A DNA stretch of 64,000 bases, from contig NC_041019.1 in the NCBI RefSeq assembly GCF_004193775.1, forward strand, positions 32,677,280 to 32,741,279, given 5' to 3'. This DNA comes from Glycine soja. Its lineage: Eukaryota > Streptophyta > Magnoliopsida > Fabales > Fabaceae. The translations under genes were made by a program, and so were the position numbers. Positions 23,870 to 34,038 of this stretch are shown one piece after another (positions within the stretch are counted from its first letter, which is position 1; the number at the start of each line of letters is the position of its first letter). The notes beneath the pieces were generated by a model. It was not told the origin of the DNA. It ran no database searches and worked only from the letters and a program-made list of their open reading frames with translations.

Positions 23870-24070
23870 GTGCATGTTGTGTATGTTCGTGGGGGGCACT
23901 GTGCACTGACCTTTCAGGGTCTTTGGCACTAGCTTTTGGCCACGTTCATATGTTGGATGTTGTGTATGATCGTGGGGGGCACTGTGCACTGACCTTCCAG
24001 GGTCTTTGGCACTAGCTTTTGGCCACGATCATACGTCGTATGAAGTGTATGTCATGGGGGGGTAGAGTGC
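23870..24070 (+). repeat. Tandem 90-bp-class repeats in C'
   Basis: Units share GGGGGGCACTGTGCACTGAC, a GGGTCTTTGGCACTAGC segment and TTTTGGCCACG. Two clear copies and a third partial one are present. The matching repeats in C (minus strand) are at 5990-6170. Confidence 0.75.
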
Positions 24071-24876
24071 ACTGACCTTGTCGGATGGCCCAGACGTGGG
24101 TAACTAGCGTGGTTAGAGAATCTAAGCATTTCTGAGGGGATGTTTAGGCGCTTTAATTGGTCCATGGTCTTTGGCACTTACTTTTGGCCGTAATCATAGC
24201 TCATACGACACAGGAAATAGAGTAACTATGGCCAAGTGTACTTTGTACTAGGGGGCTTGTCACCTGGTAGGGAACACCTTTGGGCTCCCAGGCTGATCAC
24301 CTATGGGAGGGGGGCTGTTACGTGCACAACCAGGTGGTCTCGATAAACTCAGCACAGTTCCCTAAGTGAGAGTGTCGTGTGGACACGCTTAGGCTATTTC
24401 CTGAGGTTTGGTTGTTGTTGGTACGTACCACATTGCATCTGAGTGTTGAGTCAGGTGCATGCATCATTCTGTGCAGTCTTGATTGGGTCCATGGATGGAT
24501 GATGAGTAATTGTTGGATGTGAATGATGAATATTTGTTGGATATGAGTGTTGAATAATGATTGTTGCGTATGCTTATCATGTTTGCCTATGTTCCTTGCT
24601 AATTGTGGTTATTTGGAATTGGTATTGGTTCTTTTATAATAAACTCACCCTTGCAATTTTGTATCGTGTGGTTAATACCTGTGATGATCACGAACCTTGT
24701 TCGTGGGAGTAGAATGACAGTGGCAGGATGTAGGGAGTAAGATTCTGGTGAGGAGCCGTCGAGCCGACGTGATGATGTTGGCGTTATTTTGGGAGAGAGT
24801 TGTGTTTTGTAATCAACTCCTCCGTAGTTGGTTTTTAAGTTTTATTTTGTTGAGTTAAAGATGTAAAACTGGAATT

Positions 24877-24883
<7 letters not shown>

Positions 24884-24930
<47 letters not shown>
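24884..24930. repeat. (AT)n microsatellite near the 3' end of C'
   Basis: About 47 bp of pure AT/TA repeat. Confidence 0.95.
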
Positions 24931-24933
<3 letters not shown>

Positions 24934-26149
24934 CATATTTAATTTTCGTTATGTGTATGACATGTACCGAATTATTGTTTCTATGTAATTATGCATATTC
25001 ACTTAAGTAATGGCGTGTTGTTGGATGAATTTATGTTGTAACAAAATCACTTCTATTTTCATAAGCAAAAATTAAGGGAGTTCTTTTTATAAAAAAAAAT
25101 TGAAATTATCGAATATTAGAGTTTGGATACTGTAGCGACGAGGCGAGTCATTACAGAAATCATCAGAATCCTCCTCAAGGATTCAGAGGAGAAAATTCCC
25201 CCAATCCTCAATTTCGAAGCTTCTCTGAGGTAATCTTGATTTCTAAGCCTTTCTCCTAGTTAGTTTGAGTTCCTCTTAGTGTCTCTTATGTGTTGGGTAC
25301 TGTAATAGGGTGTTTTTACAGTTCCTTTGAAAAACCCTTGAAAATGAGACATTGTAAAAGTTATCTTTTTATAGCATTGATGTTATTTTCGTGACCTTCA
25401 CTGAACCCCGGTCACATTGGCGTGAGTAGAATTTCTAAATGATGTCTCCTTTTAGTAGAATTCGAAACACCCCTCAGCGCTTTATGTTTTGACAGGGGTA
25501 TTTGACTTCGAATGTTGTCATTAACCTTGTTTCTAAAATCTATATTAAATTTCCTTCAATTTGGCATATAGAACCTTGCATCTGAACTGACGAGCATGAA
25601 CGAGGGAGACCTTTGAGCGATGCAAAGAGGAACTGAAGGAGAGCTTGCAATAGGTATGAGGAGTTTATTATAGTTTATAGTTTTTAATACCATAGTTGGG
25701 GTCAGGGAACCTAACTATGGGGATGTATGCCTATCCATGTTGCATGCTGGTTTTCAAGAAAATAATGTTTTTGACTAATGGGATGTGATATATCCATTAT
25801 TGATGAATAACATTATTGTTTATTAGACTTGTGTGGTCTGAAGACCTGAGGAGTGTGAATCTCAAGCATGAACAATAGATGTATGTATATGCAGAATGTG
25901 ACTTATTGTTGATGTTTCTATTGATGACATTAATTGCTATGAGATGAGATTGATGTTTAGGATGATATTGATATGAGATGATGTTGTTATTGATGATTAT
26001 GTCAATATGAGTTGATGTCGTTATTGACGATTATGTTAATATGAGATGATGTTATTGTTGTTGATAATGTCATTGAGATGAGATGATGTTGATGTTGAGA
26101 GTGATATTGAGATGAAATGTTGATGATGTTGAAAATACATTGTGATGAT

Positions 26150-26630
26150 GTATTTTGTGTAGTGCATTGACCTTGTTGGATGTCCCTGGTGGGGGAAATA
26201 GAGTGGTTAAAGAGTTTTAAGCATCTCTGGAGGGGGATGGCTCAGAATCTTTAATTATCAACGGTCAATGCATTAATGGTGCTCATGTTTCATACGTTGT
26301 ATGATGTGTATGTATATGGGGAGTGCAATGACCTTGTTGGATGTCCCTGGTGGGGGAAATAGAGTGGTTAAAGATATCTAAGCATCTCTAGAGGGGGATG
26401 GCTTAGAATCTTTAATTATCCACGATCAGTGCATTGATGGTGTCCATGTTTCATACGTTGTATGTTGTGTATGTACATGGGGGGTGCAGTGACCTTGTTG
26501 GATGTCCCTGGTGGGGGAAATATAGTGGTTAAAGAGTTTTAAGCATCTCTGAAGGGGGATGGCTTAAAGTCTTTAATTATCCACAGTCAGTGCATTTGAT
26601 GGTGCCCATGTTTCATACTTCATATGACAT
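26150..26630 (+). repeat. Three tandem ~156-bp repeats in F
   Basis: Three units share GACCTTGTTGGATGTCCCTG, GGGGGATGGCT and TTTCATAC(G/T)T(T/C)(G/A)TATG. Starts are near 26165, 26325 and 26490. The same repeats, inverted, form the target of the D1 and D2 insertions in E. Confidence 0.8.
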
Positions 26631-26746
26631 GGAAATAGTATAAACTTTGTCAGTAAGTACTTGTAGTTTCTCATGAGGAGGAATACTTGTACTTGGGGGC
26701 ATGTCACTCAGTTTGGAACTCCCTTAAGACTCAGGCTGATCACCGT

Positions 26747-26765
26747 GGGGGGGGGGGGGGGGGGG
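26747..26765 (+). repeat. G19 homopolymer in F
   Basis: Nineteen consecutive G. The homologous place in E is a C-rich run near 28068. It is a candidate G-quadruplex and also a likely assembly-error site. Confidence 0.9.
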
Positions 26766-27074
26766 AGTTGCCTGTGCACGACAGGGTGACCTCGACATTT
26801 ACTGCCTAGTTTTCCTAAGTGAGAGTGTTGTGTGGACACGCTTAGGCTATTTCCTTGGGGATGGTACCACATTGCATATGAGAGTTGAGGTCAGGTGCAT
26901 GCATCATATTGAGCATGAATGATTGGAATTGTGGATGGATGATGACTATTTGTTGAGTGTGTATTGGACTAATGAATGTTGGTGCAAGCTTATGATACTT
27001 GTTAATGTTTTCTTACTAATTGTGGTTATTTTATTTTTGTATTAATTTCTTTTATAATAAACTCGCCCCTCGCA

Positions 27075-27431
27075 GAAGATAGAATGTTGGTTTACCTTAT
27101 TACCTACATTTTCACTCTGAGGTCAAGCAATCATGCTCAGGTAACAGATGATGATCTACAGATTTTTTATGGTCTGAAATTAGGTATCAAGATGAACTAG
27201 GTACTATTGATTGGAGACGTTATGTTGAAGAGTCGTCGCCTGGTGGATTATGAATTTCTTTATGTTGTACTTGCCTCAAGATTCATTGACTACTTCAATG
27301 TTGATGTCTCTAATGAGATTATGGACTTCACCAAAAAAATGGACTCTATGCTAAACCGCAAGAGTCTGCACATCAATGGAGTCTTTTTGAGTCACTTATG
27401 ATTCAAAAAATGGACTCTATGCTAAACCGCG
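27075..27431 (+). pseudogene. Fragment of a plant-transposon-domain gene
   Basis: The frame reads VTDDDLQIFYGLKLGIKMN, a stop, then MLKSRRLVDYEFLYVVLASR and FIDYFNVDVSNEIMDFTKK. This resembles the 'putative plant transposon protein' domain (often placed in the env position of legume Athila/Calypso elements), recognised from memory. It lies exactly between the truncated ends of F and E. A segment of about 27 bp (ATGGACTCTATGCTAAACCG core) occurs twice, at about 27335 and about 27406, with the second copy touching E. Confidence 0.5.
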
Positions 27432-28184
27432 AAAAAATTTCAATTTTTAGATGAAAAACTCCGTTAATTTGCTTATGAAAAATGAAAGTAATTTTTTTTC
27501 TCGACATACATTCACCAAACAACGCACCATTACTTACGTGAATATATATATATATATATAGGAATAGTAACTCAATACACATCATACATATAATGGAAAG
27601 TAAATTTGTTCATACATATAATTAAATTTGTGATTTACATCTTCAAATCAACAAAAAGAATTACGGGTTCTCACTTCTTGTCCTCAACTGTTGTCATTCT
27701 GCTCCCGCGAATGAAGGTTTGCGATCATCACAGGTACCAACCACACGGTACAAAAATTGCCAGGGGTGAGTTAATTATAAAAGAAAATTAATGCAAAAAT
27801 CTAATAACTACAATTAGTAAGAAAAAATTAACAAATATCATGAGCTTACACAAACATTCACTAGTCTAACACACACTCAACAAATAGTCATCATCAGTCC
27901 ATAGTTCCAATCAATCATGCTCAGTATGATGCAAGCACCTAATCTCAACTCTCAAATGCAATGTGGTACCATCCCCAAGGAAAGAGCCTAAGTGTGTCGA
28001 TATGACACTCTCACTTAGGAAAACTAGGCAGTAAGTGTCGAGGTCACCCTGTCGTGCACAGGCAACTCCCCCCCCCCACCCCACCCCCCACGGTGATCAG
28101 CTTGAGTCTCAAAGAAGTTCCAAACCGAGTGACATACCCCCTAGTACAAGTATTCCTCCTCATGAGAAACTACAAGTACTTACT

Positions 28185-29809
28185 TGTCATACCCTAATTT
28201 CGTCCGTGGACTATTACTTGATGGCATACAACCTTTGATTGACCACTTCGAGGTACTTGGCACCCTTTGTTGCACAATATGTGAAGTCCCGAGACGTGCC
28301 GGAAATCAAAAGGAAGCGTGGTTACGCAATCCGTGAAATTCCGTAATGTGACGGAAACCAAAAGGAAGTATTGTTACGCAATCCGTGAGTTTCCGTACCT
28401 TTCTCGAAAGCTTAAAAAGATTAATTACACGATCCGTAAGGTTTTGTAACCTTACGAAAAGAAAATAAGTATCGTTACGAAATTCGTAAAGTTTCATAAC
28501 ATTACGGAAAAAGAATCACCAAAAAAAGTAAAGGGGGGTGCATTTAGTAAAAAGGGGGGGTGCAAATAGCAACCAAGCCCACTTGGGCCTTCCAGATTCT
28601 TCCTCCAGAAGGCGATTGCTTCTGGAGGAAGCAACCTGGCTCGCCTGGGCGAGCTGGGTGGCAAGCTCCTCCCCTATTTTGCTATAAATAGGGGGAGGAG
28701 TGAAGAGGAAAGGGGTTCAGCCTTGTTGGCACTTCGTATTCACTTGAAATTGCTGAGGAAAATTGTTTCCGTGAAGAAAATCCAAGCCGAGGCGCTTCCG
28801 TAACGTTTCCATAACGTTTCCGTGTGTAATTACGTGAAGATTTTCAACCATTCTTCGACATTCATCGTTCGTTCTTCATTGTTCTTCGATCTTCAATCGG
28901 TAAGTACCCCTAATCGAGCTTTCCAATTCATTCTATGTACCCGTGGTGGTCCCCATTTGTTTCGTGTAATTTTATTCTCGTTTCATTTACTTTCCGTACC
29001 CCCTTTTGACGTGCTTCAGTCATTTATTTAGATCATTTCTCGTCTAATCAAAAAATAAAATAAATTTCCACCGATCATTTGATTTGTAATATCCGTTAAT
29101 TTCTCTTAAAATGAAATCCTACCGTTCGGTCGTGCCGTAACCACGTTGGAAATAAAAAAAAGAGGTAAAATAATAATATAATAATCAAAAAATACCTTTT
29201 AGTAAAATAAAGCAGAAAAATCAATCGGACGTTTCTCTTTGGGATTTTTCTTTCTTAATTGAATTGACTAATAATTAAAGTGAAACTAAGGCTAAAATCA
29301 ACCCGCAAAGTCAAGCTCGTCCACAAAAAGTCACTAAAAAAGGATTTGAAAGTTCAATATCTCAGTTTTTCTTACCAAGTAAATGGATCATTTTTAAGGT
29401 CCAACGCCTTAAAATGGTCACCCTCCAAGTAAAAAGAATCGCTTGATTTACCCTTAAAAAAGAACTACGTAGGTCTGATTTCCTCTTTGATGGAGGGTAC
29501 GTAGGAGCAAGAGCCCCGCTTTTGTCGACCTCAAAAAATAAAAAGAAATAAAAGTTAAGGTAACACAATTTCCACAATTCTAAAAAAATAAGGCTGTTGT
29601 CCTTTGAGACAAACGTGAGAGGTGCTAATACTTTCCTCAAGCGTAAATACAACTCCCGAACATGGAACATTCTTTATGACTGGTTTCCTTCGGTTTTTCC
29701 GAAGTTTTCCACAAATAAACGTTGGTGGCGACTCCGCGCATCTTTCCTCCTTTGGAAAGCGCACCCGTGAGTCTCGCCTCGCTCGCCCGCAAAAGGGCAT
29801 GTTGCGACA
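28185..29809 (+). mobile_element. 5' LTR of D1
   Basis: 1625 bp. U3 holds about five degenerate units of 50-55 bp with TTACG(C/A)AATCCGT and CCGTAA (28290-28520), followed by three palindromes and the TATA box CTATAAATA at 28682. The region 29461-29530 (ACTACGTAGGTCTGA ... TTTTGTCGACC) recurs in the internal region. Confidence 0.88.
28599..28700 (+). promoter_or_regulatory. D-family core promoter with stacked palindromes
   Basis: Three consecutive inverted repeats: CTTCCTCCAGAAG/CTTCTGGAGGAAG (13-bp stem, 7-nt loop, 28599-28631); GCTCGCC/GGCGAGC at about 28640-28655; and a 14-bp stem with one bulge, CTCCTCCCCTATTT against AAATAGGGGGAGGAG (28666-28700). The TATA box CTATAAATA lies in the last one. 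The structure is kept in all four D LTRs. Confidence 0.7.
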
Positions 29810-29811
29810 GT

Positions 29812-29829
29812 TGGCGACTCCACTGGAGA
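29812..29829 (+). other. Primer-binding site of D1
   Basis: TGGCGACTCCACTGGAGA, two bases after the LTR. Ogre/Tat elements typically use a tRNA-Arg-type PBS of this form (TGGCGACTCCACTGGGGA). Confidence 0.75.
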
Positions 29830-31422
29830 CTTTTTTTGTGAGGTAGGCCTATTTTAGGAAATTGTGGAATTGTGAAACTTTGTGTGTGCATTTTTGAACT
29901 GTGTAAATATAATAAATGCTGTCTTTTCCACATTTTTACACCACATTCTAAGCACCCACGGATTTGAGTAAAAAAAGGGGCCCTATACCTGGGTCCATGG
30001 GAATTTAAGGACTGGAGGTGAATCTATGGTCATGCTAGGTCTCCAACTTGCTTGATAATAGTGAAACCTCGTCTAGAGCTTTCTCTCTTTATAATGTGTT
30101 GTCGCTGGTATTCCATACCGCCGCAATATTATTATCTTGAGTGATGATACCTCTAGAAAATAGCCATGTGAGATATGGATCGTTGGGAGTAGTTATTAGA
30201 GACCCCTAGATATTATCCTATAGGTCCCTAAAATAGGGGCACGAAGCGAACACGCTGCGTGCCTTTTAGACACTGTCATGCATATAACCTAAAGGTCATG
30301 TACGCCTTTGTTGTATGATTATTTGAGGATACTGCCATGCTGTGTAAATCCCCTTGTTGCGCTTTTGCGCATCTGCATCATGTCGTCATACATGCGGGTC
30401 TCGTCTTTTGTCATGGGAAGTCAGAAGATCCATATCGTCTTCTTAACTGCACACATGGGGCACTGCACCCCCAAATGCGAAAGTAAGGAGAGATGATTTT
30501 CCGGGCTCTCGTGTCCGTAAATGCATTCATATCATGCATCGCATAAACATCTCTTTAGCATCATAATGAACATATCGTTCCTGCATTTGTCCGTTATCAC
30601 ATTCCAGCCTCATATTTTGCATGAGTCATTGCATCATCATGCATGTGCGTTCAACATACTTTTTGTTCTACATGTTTGCTCATACATGATCCTTGTGTTT
30701 TCCTCTACAAAAAAAAAAAAAAAAGGGAAGCATGAAAATTCATGATGCATTCTTAGTTGCATGTGTTAGGTACCATGAGCCAACCATGTTGGGATCATAA
30801 ACCCATTTCTAAAATAAATAAAAAAAACACAAACAACAAAACAAAATGATTGAGCATGGTACCTAATGCGTGGTTAACTAAGAAAGGATGTCTCTTCAGG
30901 CATCTCAATCTCATAATTACATTTTCCATGCATAGCATGCGTATTCCCGAGTCTTTCATCCCTATGAAATGTTGTTGAAGTATTGGCGATCAAAATTGCC
31001 ATTCCCTGGGTTATGGGGTTGAACCAAGCTCGTGCTTTTACGAAAAGGTTCATCGAGTCAAGTTGAAGTAAGGAAATAACCATCTTGCAAAATTGGGGCA
31101 AAAGATGGATCGTGTTACATCATTGCTTCGTCTACTGCCAAACACGTGTAGGATTGTTGATATCCTTGTTACTTCCAGCTTCACCTTGACAAAGATGTCA
31201 TGGACCATGTTGAAAATCTAAATTGATTCAACCCCATGTCCTGCGTAAAAATTTGCAATACTTCAACTATGCATCATTCGCATACATCCATGCTTTTCAT
31301 TGGTTGCATTGCTCATTACATTTTTTCCTTGAAAAATAAAATAAAATGAACTTAATCATTGTTATATAAAAAAAAAACATGTTTTACGGTGCCCTCATCG
31401 AACCTGTGCTAGAGCTAGAGTA
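29830..31422 (+). other. 5' leader of D1
   Basis: About 1.6 kb with no persistent reading frame. The homologous leader of D2 is at 52149-53872. Tat/Ogre elements are known for long leaders, sometimes with an extra ORF; I see none here. Confidence 0.6.
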
Positions 31423-33127
31423 ATGGGTGAAGTAGAGGATGTACAAGAAAAGATGAAGGCCAACATGGAGGCCATGATGATCATGAAAAAGATAATGGAA
31501 GCCAGTGCGGTTGCAGTTGCCGCTACAAGCACTGTTGCTAAGGTGAACCCGATGCTCCCATCTGGCCTCAACCAAATGAATCATCCAACCTCAGCTATGG
31601 TAGGCAAAGATTTGGGAAGTACGGGCGGCCCCCATGATGTGCAAATCAAAACGAGCACGCCTTCTTGCCATATGGCTTGCCTCTCAACTATACGCCACCC
31701 AATGTGGCATACACTCCCAATAAGAATGTCAATAACTCCACTTCTATACTCATTGAAAGCCAACAACCTCAAACTTATCATGCACATGTCTCTTAAACCG
31801 TGGGGGAGACACATGAAATTCCCCACCACAATCTAGCCGACTTCGAGCCTTGCCTCGGATATGCCACTGAAGGGCAAACAGTTGATGGTATACCCCTACA
31901 AAACCCTTTGGAGGGCCCTCAGTATCATCCCCAGCTACACCTCTTGCATTCCACAACAAGTAAAAACCCTCATGCTATGGCAGAAATGGGAAAGTTGGAT
32001 CATCTAGAGGAAAGGCTCAGGGCCATTGAAGGAGGTGGAGATTATGCCTTTGCTAACCTAGAAGAGTTGTTCCTAGTACCCAATATCATCACCCCTCCCA
32101 AGTTCAAGGTGCTGGACTTTGACAAGTACAAGGGGACTACTTGCCCCAAGAACCATCTAAAGATGTATTATCGGAAGATGGGGGCATACGCAAAAGATGA
32201 GGAATTGCTGATACATTCCTTCCAAAAAGTCTTACTGGGGTAGCTGTTACCTGGTACACTAACTTGGAACCTTCCCGAGTCCATTCTTGGAAGGACCTAG
32301 TGGTTGCCTTCGTTAGGCAGTGCCAGTATAATGTCTTCGGATAGGATGCAACTACAGAACATGTGCAAAAAGGGGGCACTGATCTTTCAAAAGAATACGC
32401 CCAAAGGTGGAGAGACGTGGCAGCTCAAGTGGCACCTCAATGACGGAGAAAAAATGATGACAATGATAGTAGACAGATTACTAGTATTCTACTATGAAGA
32501 GATGGTGGGCTACACACCTTCAAGCTTTGATGATATGGTCTTCACCGACGAAAGGATCAAAGTGGGTCTAAAAAGAGGCAAATCTGATCATCATGCTTTG
32601 ATAAATGCAAAAAAAAAACTAGGGCAAATGAAGAGGGTGAGAATGAGGGAGAAGCCCATGCTGTGACTGCCATTCCTATACAGCCAAGTTTCCCACCAAC
32701 CCAACAATGTCATTACTCAGCCAATAACAAACCTTCTCCTTACCCACCGCCCAGTTATCCACAAAGGCAATCCCTAAATCAACCACAAAGTCTGTCTACC
32801 GCACTTCCAATGATGAACACCACCTTTAGCACAAACCAAAAACACCAACCAAGAAATGAATTTTGCAGTGAGAAAGCCTGTAGAATTCACCCCAATTCCA
32901 GTGTCCTATGCTGACTTGCTCCCATATCTACTTGATAATTCAATGGTAGCCATAACCCTAGCCAAGGTTCATCAACCTCCATTTCTCTGAGAATACGACT
33001 CGAACGCAACGTGTGCTTGTCACGGAGAAGCCCCGGGGCGTTCTATTGAGCATTGTAGGGCTCTGAAGCGTAAGGTGCAAGGTCTAATTGATGCGGGCTG
33101 GCTGAAATTTGAGGAGAATCGCGTGTA
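31423..33127 (+). pseudogene. D1 gag (Tat/Ogre type), frameshifted
   Basis: Pieces in successive frames: 31423-31640 (Met-rich coiled start), 31800-32243 (ERLRAIEG, FKVLDFDKYKGTTCPKNHLK and YRKMGAYAKDEELLIHSF, the capsid core), 32304-32666 (IVDRLLVFYYEEMVGYTPSS), 32663-32914 (Pro/Gln-rich), then up to about 33127 with a Cys/His cluster (CACHGE, HCR). D2 carries the same gag in the same order. After this block no protease or RT follows. Confidence 0.82.
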
Positions 33128-33607
33128 AATCCTGACATTGACAAGAGATGCCACACATGGGGCAATTTTGAAAGCTGTTGTTAGATGTCTCTAATGACTC
33201 ATCAGGATTTTCAAGTTTGTACCATTATTGTAAACCATAGTTACAATGTTAAATGAAATGGATAAAGTTGATATCTTTGTCCCTCATCCTCTCACAAACG
33301 CATCTTTGCTTATTCAACTTTCACCGGAATGTGGGTGCAAGTCATTGGTCTGTTTGCTCAAGCGACCTGTGCTCCTGAGTTTGGACTTCCAAGACCGTTC
33401 AATCAGAGATTACTCGTCTTGCACGTTGGTGGGGGTGCCGTAAAACAACGAGTAAAGTTCAAAACAAATAAGTTTCAAAATAAAAAAAAGTGTTCAAAAA
33501 GAAAAAAAAGCATTTGATTGACTGTGTTTTCAAGACGTTCATGTGACCTCATTTTATCATTCCGGAAAGTTTGTCTTTTAGAGAGAAGTGAGTTATCAAG
33601 AATAGGA

Positions 33608-34038
33608 TGTTGGACAAATGGCCTCAGTTACCTTAAGAAAAAAGGGGGTTGAATTAAGATACAAAGACTATTCCCCAATTAAACTTTCACTCTCTCTTTT
33701 CGAATTAACAATGCACCCTTAACATGAATTACTCAAAAGACAATTCAAAATAAACTTCTTTAAAGCAAAAGATAAATAGCAATAAATAAAAGAAGTTTAA
33801 GGGAAGAGAGGAATGCAAACTTGATTTATACTGGTTCGGCCACTTCCCGTGCCTACGTCCAGTCCTCAAGCAACCCACTTGAGATTTTCCACTCTCTTTG
33901 TAAAACTCCTTTTACAAAGTATGAACCACACAGGGACAACCCTTCCCTTGTGTTCAGGAATCCTCTACAACAAGAGACCAACGGTCTCTTAATCCCTTTT
34001 TCAGAAATAAGAAGAAGAGATCTCTCTTAAAAGAGATC
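33608..34038 (-). mobile_element. Truncated SIRE-like LTR inside D1
   Basis: Starts TGTTGGACAAATGGCC directly after TAGGA, the same junction as the solo LTR in D2 (49302-50079, TSD TCCTA on the other strand). It ends within the AGAGATC segment where about 3.5 kb are missing relative to D2, so the LTR head was lost by deletion. Confidence 0.8.

Larger units (their letters stand above)
22010..25155 (+). mobile_element. C': solo LTR inside F
   Basis: TGTAACACCC...AGTCATTACA, 3146 bp, with a perfect TSD GAAAT (22005-22009 and 25156-25160). It shares most of its length with C (minus, 4916-7545). A TATA-like TTATTTAAG lies near 22628. It holds a duplicated 190-bp block (22225-22420 and 22420-22610), short repeats around 23880-24070 and two AT microsatellites. 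Confidence 0.9.
21403..27074 (+). mobile_element. F: long TGTAACACCC-type LTR, interrupted
   Basis: Begins TGTAACACCCTGAAATATTA and is split at 22009/25156 by solo LTR C'. It continues with segments homologous to C' (CTGAACCCCGGTCACATTGG near 25400, GGGATGTGATATAT near 25785, GTGTGGACACGCTTAGGC near 26830) and stops inside the TAAACTCGCCCC segment at about 27074. E is the same family in the opposite orientation. It carries GCTAAGCG motifs at 21692-21815 and a paired CCAACGG module at 21592-21661. No internal coding region belongs to it. Confidence 0.75.

Noticed and set aside
28068..28095. C-rich run and small ORF at 28035-28238 as a gene
   Set aside because: It is a C homopolymer region of LTR E, homologous to the G19 run in F. 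The ORF crosses the D1 insertion point at 28185.
31384..31584. Minus-strand ORFs over D1 gag and plus-strand ORFs over D2 gag (for example 51738-52217)
   Set aside because: They are the antisense shadows of gag. The sense frames carry the conserved capsid motifs.
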